17,470 nucleotides of DNA. Source: an uncultured Paracoccaceae bacterium. Its GTDB lineage: Bacteria; Pseudomonadota; Alphaproteobacteria; Rhodobacterales; Rhodobacteraceae. The translations under genes and the position numbers were made by a program. The stretch is taken from positions 1-17,470 of the forward strand of contig CALHST010000409.1 in the NCBI GenBank assembly GCA_938038825.1. Direction: 5' to 3'. The notes under the pieces are model-generated. The model saw nothing but the letters and a program-made list of their open reading frames with translations, did no database searches and was not told the DNA's origin. Positions 1 through 6,009 of this stretch are shown here, in pieces (position 1 is the first letter of the stretch; every line of letters begins with the position of its first letter).

Positions 1-56
1 ATGTTCTTAACCAATTTGTCAGCGGCGTCTTTCGATGCAGTCGGTTTCTTCGTCAT
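1..56 (-). CDS. IS3-like transposase OrfA, N-terminal fragment (runs off window)
   Basis: The minus strand has an ATG at 56-54 preceded by AGGAG (67-63, spacing 6), opening a frame that stays open to the window edge and reads MTKKPTASKDAADKLVKN. This Lys-rich start resembles the OrfA proteins of an IS3-family group common in alphaproteobacteria, where it precedes a helix-turn-helix. Only about 18 residues are visible, so the call rests on recalled similarity of the N-terminus plus the good ribosome binding site. If correct, the outer inverted repeat of the element should lie within roughly 100 bases upstream of this start, that is at or inside the beginning of the recombinase gene at 78. I could not identify the repeat because its partner is outside the window. 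Confidence 0.5.
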   Translation of the reverse strand, partial: MTKKPTASKDAADKLVKN

Positions 57-77
57 CTCGATCTCCTAATCGATAAG

Positions 78-689
78 ATGAACCAGAAATCCTCCTCAAT
101 TCAAATCCTCAAATCTGTCCAACGGGTGCTGACGTCAGACAATAACGAGCGCAATGAACGTCTGTATCTGAACCGTAGCGAGCTGCGTGCCTTTTTGGAT
201 GTGGCGCAACAAGCACCGCTGTATCAACGCACCTTTGCGCTGACGCTGGCCTATACCGGGGTGCGGGTGTCTGAGGCTCTGGCACTGCGTCAGACATCAA
301 TCCAGCTACCCGAACGAGTGTTGTCTGTTTCAACCCTTAAGCGGCGCAAGCACGTCATCCGAGAGATACCCCTCCCTACCCCGCTCGTCTCAGAAATTTC
401 CAAACTTGGCAGCGAACCTGTCGGCTTGCTATGGAGCGCCGGGGGCCGCCCCCTGCCTCGCATCACCGCGTACCGTTGGATCAAGACGATCATGGCTGAG
501 GCCGAGATTTCCGGAGCCAAAGCCTGCCCCAAAGGACTAAGACACTCCTTTGGCGTCCGGGCGGTTTTATCAGGCGTTCCACTTCACATGCTGCAGCTTT
601 GGTTAGGCCATGCGTCGATGCGAACGACGGCTATCTACGCTACCGTCTTAGGCAAGGAGCAGTTAGAGCTGTCCGATTTAATGTGGTGA
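78..689 (+). CDS. Compact tyrosine recombinase / site-specific integrase
   Basis: This 203-residue protein is essentially only the catalytic domain of a tyrosine recombinase (phage integrase family), with no separate N-terminal core-binding domain. Box I is TGVRVSEAL with Arg63. The beta-hairpin Lys is probably Lys88 (STLKRRKHV). Box II reads CPKGLRHSFGV with Arg155, then LWLGHAS with His178, and the nucleophile is Tyr187 (TTAIYATV). The position of the usual first box II histidine is Lys152; I recall this K-G-L-R-H form as characteristic of a compact recombinase subfamily, so it need not mean inactivity. There is no clear Shine-Dalgarno before ATG 78, and a probable IS3-like element begins just upstream, so the native start could have been replaced or the gene could be transcribed from the IS. 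Substrate sites are unknown. Confidence 0.85.
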   Translation: MNQKSSSIQILKSVQRVLTSDNNERNERLYLNRSELRAFLDVAQQAPLYQRTFALTLAYTGVRVSEALALRQTSIQLPERVLSVSTLKRRKHVIREIPLPTPLVSEISKLGSEPVGLLWSAGGRPLPRITAYRWIKTIMAEAEISGAKACPKGLRHSFGVRAVLSGVPLHMLQLWLGHASMRTTAIYATVLGKEQLELSDLMW

Positions 690-730
690 GGCGAACGGCC
701 GAACCAAGTCCCGGTGACACCAAACGAAAC

Positions 731-872
731 ACGCCTGTTCTCAGACGAGATCGATCTCAATTATCTTCAAATATACTTCGTATGGAAAAGGTTAATTTTT
801 TCGATCAAATAGGGATCGAGACGGGTACAAAAGACGAACAGGCGTACCAATCCCTCATGATTGATCAAAAAA
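731..872. repeat. Nested imperfect inverted repeat with an alternative pairing partner
   Basis: Paired arms are TTTTTT 796-801 with AAAAAA 867-872, GATCAA 803-808 with TTGATC 861-866, AGGGAT 811-816 with ATCCCT 850-855, and GGTAC 824-828 with GTACC 844-848. That makes 23 base pairs in a 77-base hairpin with small bulges. The apical segment GAACAGGCGT (836-845) is also perfectly complementary to ACGCCTGTTC at 731-740, which would make a competing fold. A 12-base palindrome (GAGATCGATCTC, 747-758) lies between. The U-tract is on the 5' side of the hairpin on both strands, so this is not an intrinsic terminator. It also lacks the core boxes of an integron attC site. A 33-codon frame (782-883) runs through it without a convincing ribosome binding site. 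Function is unknown: recombination site, decayed miniature transposon or structured RNA are all possible. Confidence 0.6.
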
Positions 873-900
873 GCAACTGCTAATCCACCAATCTAGTCAA

Positions 901-992
901 GGGAAAGAGCTTTCCCAGCAGCCATGATGTTGCGCGACAAACAGGCCAGTTATTGCTCCTAGCGCAGTCATTCATATAATCTGAAAGAGCTT
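901..992. repeat. Palindrome GGGAAAG-AG-CTTTCCC and a partial copy 80 bases on
   Basis: Arms 901-907 and 910-916 are perfectly complementary with a two-base centre. The internal decamer GAAAGAGCTT (903-912) recurs at 983-992, exactly 80 bases downstream, but there without the full palindrome. The stretch 884-1360 otherwise shows no supportable gene. A tandem operator or the remnant of a duplicated recombination site would look like this, but nothing in the sequence decides between these. Confidence 0.4.
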
Positions 993-1360
993 CCATCCTA
1001 CACCTCCAATGGTAAAATCAATCAACCTGTGATGAAGCTCAAAATAGTCCCAAATCGTGGCAATCAATGGTAAAAATGATGCGTTAACCATTTGTTAACA
1101 ATTGGAGCTAAATCAGCAGCCGACGGAACAACACGGAAAGAATGTTCGGGTAGATCAGCTCGCAGCGATTTATGAGAAAGTCGAGATGCTAACAAAAACC
1201 TATACCAGCGCATGGCATCCTGCGCACATAGGTACCGCATGATCCCAGATTGCAAGCCAGGCTCCCTCTGCGCAAGCAAAGCTACTAATTGATTAACTTT
1301 CATCTGCAACAAATAGTGATCCGTTGAACATAGTTGCTCATAGCCCACCGCACCAACAAT

Positions 1361-1382
1361 AGCCTGAAAATACAGGCTTTTT
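1361..1382 (+). terminator. Intrinsic terminator upstream of the small basic protein gene
   Basis: The stem AGCCTG (1361-1366) pairs with CAGGCT (1373-1378) around the six-base loop AAAATA and runs into five T (1378-1382). It points along the + strand, yet no convincing + strand gene ends just upstream. It may end an unrecognised small transcript from the region of about 1080-1360, or act as an attenuator in the leader of the gene at 1440. Confidence 0.6.
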
Positions 1383-1426
1383 ACAACCCTCACCTCATCT
1401 GAAACACTGCCGATACATGCTCAAAC

Positions 1427-1434
1427 AAGGAGGT
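1427..1434 (+). promoter_or_regulatory. Near-perfect Shine-Dalgarno AAGGAGGT
   Basis: AAGGAGGT lies five bases before ATG 1440. It is the strongest ribosome binding site in the left flank and is the main reason to accept the short open frame that follows as a real gene. Confidence 0.8.
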
Positions 1435-1439
1435 ATCAC

Positions 1440-1643
1440 ATGTTCGGATTTAGAATGCGCAACCCACACAACCGTCGTCCCAGAAATGTTCGGGCTCGAG
1501 ACGGTCATGTCCGTCTTACCGGTGCTGAAAGGCGGCGACGCTGCAAAAATTCTGGTCTAACCAAAAAGCAGCATACGCGTGTTATCAAAGAAAACCGCGC
1601 CTACAAGAAGGGTCGCTCAGGCTATCGCGGCAAGGAATTTTGA
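1440..1643 (+). CDS. Small, very basic hypothetical protein (67 residues)
   Basis: I do not recognise this protein. It has 16 Arg and 7 Lys against 4 acidic residues, a net charge of about +19. There is an Arg-rich N-terminal half, an RRRR run at residues 31-34, one Cys (35) and a Gly/Lys/Arg tail (KKGRSGYRGKEF). There is no membrane segment or signal peptide. Such composition suggests nucleic-acid or ribosome binding, but this is inference only. The gene is preceded by AAGGAGGT at ideal spacing, bracketed by a terminator at 1361-1382 and a hairpin at 1670-1692, and so looks like its own transcription unit unrelated to the nitrate cluster. The local sequence is less GC-rich than the nas genes. 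Confidence 0.7.
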   Translation: MFGFRMRNPHNRRPRNVRARDGHVRLTGAERRRRCKNSGLTKKQHTRVIKENRAYKKGRSGYRGKEF

Positions 1644-1669
1644 TACAGATAAAAATCTAGAAGACGGTC

Positions 1670-1692
1670 CTGAGCCCCCAAAGGGCGCTCAG
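1670..1692 (+). terminator. Hairpin behind the small basic protein gene, probable terminator
   Basis: CTGAGC (1670-1675) pairs with GCTCAG (1687-1692), with CCC opposite GGG inside around an AAA loop. It lies 27 bases after the stop codon at 1643. The following bases are T-rich (TGGCTTCTTCTG) but are not a clean T-run, so termination is likely but not certain. Confidence 0.55.
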
Positions 1693-2584
1693 TGGCTTCT
1701 TCTGTTCCATCATTTCTTTCTGCTTTTGCTGATCACCTTTGTGATCTGAAAAGACGTTTGCATACAGTTAAGTCAAAAGTTGATGTAACGACACAATCAA
1801 TCTCGCAGATCATAACTACAGGTCAACGCGAATCATGCATGCCTAGGGAATGTCCAGAATGCAAGTTTCGACCGCAGCATAGCAAGGTACAGCTGGACGA
1901 CAGCTCTGGGCCGCTAGCCTTGCGGTCTGTGAGTTCGTCCGTTGGCTGATTTTGCAGTCGCACCAAATTTCCGGAGTTTTTCGGATCATTTCTAAGCAAG
2001 TACGTTGAACCCGGAACACGGTCGACCCGATCTGACGATGACATCGACCTCGCTCATATTCGATTTTATGGCCCTGATGCCATTCGCTGCACCCGCAAAG
2101 CCGCATGAAGGTCGGGCTCACACATCGTGGGACAAACCGGGCTTTTGCAGGTGCGGCTATTGCTCACGCAGCATTCGTTCGCAGGTGCCGTACGTTCATT
2201 GCTGTGCCGCGGCAAATGGCCCGAACCGGTCATTCACATTGGCAGATTGCGCAGGAACCAAGACCGCGCTTTTGCGGCGCCTTCTGCCAATACGAAAGAC
2301 GCGGGGCAAAGCTGGTGCTGGTTTGTCGGATGCAAGCATCTTCTTTCCGGGTAGTCTGGGCGTTGAGTTTAAGCACAGGCTTCTTCGTCATTGATCTGAC
2401 TGCAATGACGTTCATTCGGAGCGAGTGGGGCCTATCCAGCGTGCCCAACACGCTCGCTTTCGATGTGTAGAAAATATGAGCAACCAAGCAAAGAGTGCTC
2501 AATTTGGTCGCGGGCAAGAGGATTGAGTGCGCACGCAGACTGCGGCCTCTTGACGTTCCCTGACCAGTCTCAAACGACGGCACC
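1693..2584. other. Gene-poor region upstream of nasT
   Basis: About 0.9 kb in which I see no supportable gene. The open frames on both strands overlap one another, lack ribosome binding sites and have compositions unlike the neighbouring proteins (Cys/Arg/Ser-rich). One notable item is an inverted repeat TGAGCA (2477-2482) - 13 bases - TGCTCA (2496-2501), 83 bases before nasT, which could be an operator. The promoter for nasTS should lie in the last few hundred bases, but I cannot point to a convincing -35/-10 or sigma-54 site. The stretch 2130-2440 could be decayed coding sequence. Confidence 0.5.
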
Positions 2585-3169
2585 ATGAACCGTGACCTGC
2601 GCATTCTAGTCGTCGAGCCTGACCCCGAACGCGTGCTTGGCATTATCAACGCCCTGACGGATGCCGGGTGGTCGGATGTCAAAGCGCTTGCGCAGATCTC
2701 GGCGTTGGACCGCACGGTCAGGGAATTCAAGCCAGATATCGTTCTGATCGATCTGACGAACCCCGATCGAGACACGCTTGAACATATCTCCTTTGCCACC
2801 GAAACCTCCAAACGCGCTGTGGCACTGTTTGTCGATCAAACCGACGACGCCCTGACGCAGGCGGCGCTCAACGCCGGGGTCAGCGCCTATGTTGTTGATG
2901 GCCTCAAGATGGAGCGGATCAAGTCGGTTCTTGAAACTGCCATCGCGCGTTTCAAGGTCATGCGACAGATGCAGTCGGAACTGGATGCCGCCAAACAGGC
3001 GCTTGAGGATCGCAAGACAATCGACCGCGCAAAGGGCATCCTGATGCGCCAGCGCACTTTGTCAGAGGACGAGGCCTATACGCTGTTGCGCAAAACGGCC
3101 ATGGGACAAAACCGCAAGGTCATCGACGTAGCGCAAGCTCTGGTGACGGCTGCGGATTTGTTATCATGA
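2585..3169 (+). CDS. nasT: NasT: ANTAR-domain antiterminator of the nitrate genes
   Basis: This 194-residue protein has a response-regulator-like receiver domain (about 4-120) followed by a short coiled coil and a C-terminal ANTAR RNA-binding domain (about 132-194). The receiver keeps Glu11 and Asp13 near the acidic pocket and Asp56 (VLIDL) at the usual phosphorylation position. The Lys normally found after beta-5 is not evident (SAYVVDGL), fitting a receiver controlled by protein binding rather than phosphorylation. The ANTAR part shows the typical RAKGILMRQ helix and the DEAYTLLR segment. In the known NasS/NasT system, NasT is sequestered by NasS without nitrate; when released it binds a paired-hairpin leader RNA and prevents termination. 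Here nasS overlaps it by 4 bases, and a fitting leader lies between nasS and nrtA. Confidence 0.94.
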   Translation: MNRDLRILVVEPDPERVLGIINALTDAGWSDVKALAQISALDRTVREFKPDIVLIDLTNPDRDTLEHISFATETSKRAVALFVDQTDDALTQAALNAGVSAYVVDGLKMERIKSVLETAIARFKVMRQMQSELDAAKQALEDRKTIDRAKGILMRQRTLSEDEAYTLLRKTAMGQNRKVIDVAQALVTAADLLS

Positions 3170-4308
3170 CCGACCGTGTTTTGAATTGCGGGTATGTTCC
3201 GCTTGTGGATTGTGCGCCTCTGGTGATCGCAAGGGAGCTTGGGTTTGCCGCCGAAGAGGGGCTTGCCCTCAATCTTGTTGCACAACCTTCGTGGTCTGCC
3301 CTGCGAGACATGCTTGCTCTGGGTCATCTGGACGCCGCACATATGCTGTCGCCGATGCCCGTTGCCATGTCGATCGGGCTGGGTGGATTGTCCGCGCAGA
3401 TTGATGCGCTGATGGTTCTGTCGGTGAATGGCACGGTTTTCGGGGTGTCGAATGGGATCGCGGCAGAGCTGGGCGAGGTCCGGTTTGGCGATGCGCTGGG
3501 GCTTTTGAAGGCACTGGCGGCGCGCAGGTCTGGCCCGCTGAGGATCGGCGTTCCGTTTCACTATTCCATGCACCGTCTACTGATGAACTATTGGACATCA
3601 TCGCTGGAGGGCCTCAGGATCGAAGAGATCACCGTGCCGCCACCGCGGATGGCCGATGCGGTTGCCGAAGGGTTCGTTGATGCGTTCTGGGTCGGTGAAC
3701 CTTGGGGCAGTGTTGCGGTTCAGCAGAACGTCGGGCGGTTGATGATGGCCGGCCAGGACGTCTGGAACTTTGCGCCTGAAAAGGTTCTGGCCGTCCGTCA
3801 TGACTGGGCTGACACCAACGAGGACACGGCCCGCAGGGTGATGCGCGCAGTATACAGGGCGTCTGCGTGGCTGGATGCGCGCACCAACCGCACGCTCGCC
3901 GTCGAAATTCTGGCCCGTAGCGAACACCTCAGCATGTCGCCTGATTTGATAGATCCTGCCCTGTCGGGCCAGATTACACCCTTGTTGAACCACGCGCCCG
4001 AAGCGGTGGCGCGTTTCGTGCAGTTTCACAAGCACGCCGCATCTTTTCCATGGCGCAGTCAGGCGGCGTGGATCGCGCAACAGCTGGGCGCGGATCCTGC
4101 GGGCATCCAGAAGGCCAAGGCCTGTTTTCGCTCGGATCTCTATCGCCAGAACTTAAGCGGGATCGGGGCCGACATGCCGGGGGCATCTGAAAAAGTCGAG
4201 GGCGCGTTGAGGTATGAAACCGCAGTGGCATCAACGGCCGGTCATATGATTCTTGCACCGGATGCCTTTTTTGATGGCAGAACCTTCGACTTTCCGGCTG
4301 AGAACTGA
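3166..4308 (+). CDS. nasS: NasS: cytoplasmic nitrate sensor (NrtA-like)
   Basis: This 380-residue protein is homologous to the nitrate-binding protein NrtA but has no signal peptide: it starts MTDRVLNCGYVPLVD, directly at the first beta strand of the fold. Segments shared with the NrtA encoded next door include CAPLVIARELGFAAEEGL near residue 16, the LDAAHMLSPMP segment near 55, and VGEPWGSVAVQQNVG near 176. It is therefore expected to stay in the cytoplasm, bind nitrate or nitrite, and control NasT by direct contact. Start ATG 3166 overlaps the nasT stop (ATGA), the usual arrangement for the pair and a sign of translational coupling to balanced amounts. The annotation as ABC transporter substrate-binding protein, common in automatic pipelines, would be misleading here. 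Confidence 0.93.
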   Translation: MTDRVLNCGYVPLVDCAPLVIARELGFAAEEGLALNLVAQPSWSALRDMLALGHLDAAHMLSPMPVAMSIGLGGLSAQIDALMVLSVNGTVFGVSNGIAAELGEVRFGDALGLLKALAARRSGPLRIGVPFHYSMHRLLMNYWTSSLEGLRIEEITVPPPRMADAVAEGFVDAFWVGEPWGSVAVQQNVGRLMMAGQDVWNFAPEKVLAVRHDWADTNEDTARRVMRAVYRASAWLDARTNRTLAVEILARSEHLSMSPDLIDPALSGQITPLLNHAPEAVARFVQFHKHAASFPWRSQAAWIAQQLGADPAGIQKAKACFRSDLYRQNLSGIGADMPGASEKVEGALRYETAVASTAGHMILAPDAFFDGRTFDFPAEN

Positions 4309-4326
4309 TGAAAAGTCAGGCACTTT

Positions 4327-4362
4327 CTGCATTGCAGCAAAATTCTTCGCGGCTTTGCAGCA
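4327..4362 (+). promoter_or_regulatory. TTGCAGCA direct repeats upstream of the nrtA leader, possible operator
   Basis: TTGCAGCA occurs at 4332-4339 and 4355-4362 (period 23), and the first copy is part of the palindrome CTGCA-T-TGCAG (4327-4337). The position, just upstream of the structured leader, suits a regulator site near the nas promoter. I could not find a clean sigma-54 or sigma-70 promoter or a full NtrC site, so this is tentative. Confidence 0.3.
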
Positions 4363-4370
4363 TTCTAGTT

Positions 4371-4525
4371 GCGGATCGTGCGGTTTGCCCACCATCCTAA
4401 GGCCAAGGGGCAACGACGCCCACTGATCCGCGCTGACCGACGCAGGCCGCGCATTATCCATGAGCAACGCCGCTCGTAGGGACCACGGACCTCCTCCCCC
4501 GTGATCTTTACGTGCGGCGTTTTTT
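4371..4525 (+). ncRNA. NasT-responsive (ANTAR) leader RNA with terminator, upstream of nrtA
   Basis: Hairpin 1 is GGGC (4408-4411), loop AACGAC (4412-4417), GCCC (4418-4421). This is a six-base loop with A at position 1 and G at 4, the signature of ANTAR-target RNAs. Hairpin 2 is CTG (4433-4435), loop ACCGACG (4436-4442), CAG (4443-4445), extended by CGCG after a two-base bulge; its loop again has A1 and G4. The outer heptamers GCGGATC (4371-4377) and GATCCGC (4425-4431) are perfectly complementary, enclose hairpin 1 and overlap the base of hairpin 2, so the two folds may compete. The terminator follows: AACGCCGC (4466-4473) pairs with GCGGCGTT (4514-4521), an inner CACGG/CCGTG extends it, and a T-run ends at 4525. 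This predicts premature termination unless nitrate frees NasT from NasS. Confidence 0.82.
4466..4525 (+). terminator. Regulated intrinsic terminator of the nas leader
   Basis: AACGCCGC (4466-4473) pairs with GCGGCGTT (4514-4521). The inner stem CACGG (4484-4488) with CCGTG (4499-4503) stacks inside the large loop, and the RNA ends in six U (4520-4525) with GUUUC after. It lies 36 bases before the nrtA start codon and downstream of the ANTAR hairpins, so it is most likely an attenuator rather than the end of nasTS, although it would also limit nasTS read-through. Confidence 0.8.
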
Positions 4526-4560
4526 GTTTCGCCCCATGCGGGCCCAGAAAGGAACAGACA

Positions 4561-5931
4561 ATGAAGAATACAATCGCGATGCTTTTGGCGTCATCCAGCC
4601 TGTTGGCGACAGCCGCCGCAGCCCAGTCCCTTGACCTGGAAAAGGAGGACCTGACACTTGGCTTCATCAAGCTGACCGATATGGCACCTTTGGCCGTCGC
4701 CTATGAACTGGGCTATTTCGAGGACGAGGGCCTTTTCGTAACGCTTGAAGCACAGGCCAACTGGAAGGTGCTGCTGGATGGTGTCATCAGCGGAGAGCTG
4801 GACGGTGCCCACATGCTGGCCGGCCAACCGTTGGCGGCAACCATCGGCTACGGCACCGAAGCGCACATCATCACGCCGTTTTCAATGGACCTGAACGGCA
4901 ACGCGATCACGGTGTCCAACGAAATCTGGGAAGAGATGCGCCCCAATGTACCGCTGATGGACGATGGCCGTCCGCAGCACCCGATCAGCGCCGCTGCACT
5001 GGCCCCGGTGGTTGAGGATTACAAGGACCGGGGCGTGTCATTCAACATGGGCATGGTGTTCCCCGTCTCGACCCACAACTACGAAATCCGGTATTGGCTG
5101 GCCGCCGGCGGGCTTGAGCCTGGCTATTACAGCGAGCAGGACATTTCGGGTCAAATCGGGGCCGACGTGCTTCTGTCTGTGACCCCACCCCCACAAATGC
5201 CCGCCACGATGGAGGCCGGCACGATCTTCGGCTACGCCGTGGGTGAGCCATGGAACCAACAGGCCGTGTTCAAGAATATCGGTGTGCCGGTGATCACCGA
5301 TTACGACATGTGGAAAAACAACCCCGAGAAAGTGTTCGGGATCACAGCCGAGTTTGCCGAAGAAAACCCAAACACCACGCTCGCGCTGACCAAGGCGTTG
5401 ATCCGGGCGGCCATCTGGCTGGATGAAAACGAAAACGCCAACCGCGAAGAGGCGGTGCAGATGTTGTCGCGGCCCGAATATGTCGGTGCGGATGCGGAAG
5501 TTATCGCCAACTCCATGACCGGGTTCTTTGAGTTTGAGAAAGGCGATGTGCGTCCGGCCCCTGATTTCAACGTGTTCTTTCGCTACAACGCGACCTACCC
5601 GTTCTATTCCGACGCGATCTGGTATCTGACGCAGATGCGCCGCTGGGGCCAGATTGCTGAGACGAAGCCTGACGCGTGGTATGTCGAAACGGCAGCAGAG
5701 GTCTATCGCCCCGACATCTATCTTGAGGCCGCCCGCCTGCTGGTGGATGACGGCATGGCCAATGAGGCGGATTTCCCTTGGGACAGCGACGGCTTCAAGG
5801 AGGCAACGCCAGCCGCCGATATCATTGACGCCATCCCCTTCGATGGGCGCACACCAAATGCCTATATCGACAGCCTGCCCATTGGCCTGAAATCCGGCCA
5901 AACCGTTCAGGATGGCGAAATCCAAGGCTAA
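4561..5931 (+). CDS. nrtA: NrtA: periplasmic nitrate-binding protein of ABC transporter
   Basis: The start ATG 4561 is chosen because AAAGGA lies just upstream and the product then begins with a signal peptide (MKNTIAMLLASSSLLATAAA, cleavage near residue 21). An upstream GTG at 4501 would put the start inside the terminator hairpin. The 456-residue protein has the CmpA/NrtA fold: TLGFIKLTDMAPLAVAYELG, the LDGAHMLAGQPLA segment and VGEPWNQQAVFKNIG. There is no lipobox Cys, so it should be a soluble periplasmic protein rather than a lipoprotein. It delivers nitrate (perhaps nitrite) to NrtB. It closely parallels NasS, which lacks the signal peptide. A terminator follows directly (5936-5981), which fits the need for more binding protein than membrane components. 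Confidence 0.95.
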   Translation: MKNTIAMLLASSSLLATAAAAQSLDLEKEDLTLGFIKLTDMAPLAVAYELGYFEDEGLFVTLEAQANWKVLLDGVISGELDGAHMLAGQPLAATIGYGTEAHIITPFSMDLNGNAITVSNEIWEEMRPNVPLMDDGRPQHPISAAALAPVVEDYKDRGVSFNMGMVFPVSTHNYEIRYWLAAGGLEPGYYSEQDISGQIGADVLLSVTPPPQMPATMEAGTIFGYAVGEPWNQQAVFKNIGVPVITDYDMWKNNPEKVFGITAEFAEENPNTTLALTKALIRAAIWLDENENANREEAVQMLSRPEYVGADAEVIANSMTGFFEFEKGDVRPAPDFNVFFRYNATYPFYSDAIWYLTQMRRWGQIAETKPDAWYVETAAEVYRPDIYLEAARLLVDDGMANEADFPWDSDGFKEATPAADIIDAIPFDGRTPNAYIDSLPIGLKSGQTVQDGEIQG

Positions 5932-5935
5932 CCCG

Positions 5936-5981
5936 AACGGCCCACTGCGCGCTGATGCGGGGTGGGCCGTTTCTTTTCCCT
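5936..5981 (+). terminator. Intercistronic terminator between nrtA and nrtB
   Basis: AACGGCCCAC (5936-5945) pairs perfectly over ten bases with GTGGGCCGTT (5962-5971), followed by a T-rich tail (TTTCTTTTCCCTTTT). It begins five bases after the nrtA stop. It is probably a partial terminator or 3'-end stabiliser giving nrtA higher transcript levels than nrtB onward, since no new promoter is evident in the 28 bases before nrtB. Confidence 0.8.
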
Positions 5982-6009
5982 TTTCGACAGCAGCAGTTGG
6001 ACCTTCGAT

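Noticed and set aside
796..872. Reading the nested inverted repeat as an intrinsic terminator or integron attC site
   Set aside because: The T-tract precedes the stem on either strand, and the required core boxes of attC at the ends are absent.
1064..1393. A 109-codon minus-strand open frame in the AT-richer left flank
   Set aside because: No ribosome binding site at any of its Met codons, no recognisable domain, and its 5' end overlaps the + strand terminator at 1361-1382. I cannot exclude a small hypothetical gene.
1692..1949. An 85-codon + strand frame starting with GTG
   Set aside because: The start lies in the last base of a hairpin, there is no Shine-Dalgarno, and the composition is not protein-like.
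2005..2470. Overlapping + strand frames of 75-129 codons before nasT
   Set aside because: Three frames overlap in different phases, all lack ribosome binding sites and match nothing I recognise; the region may be decayed coding sequence.
4322..4339. A possible sigma-54 promoter (GGCAC ... TTGCA) before the nas leader
   Set aside because: The spacing between the GG and GC elements is three bases too long for a functional -24/-12 site.
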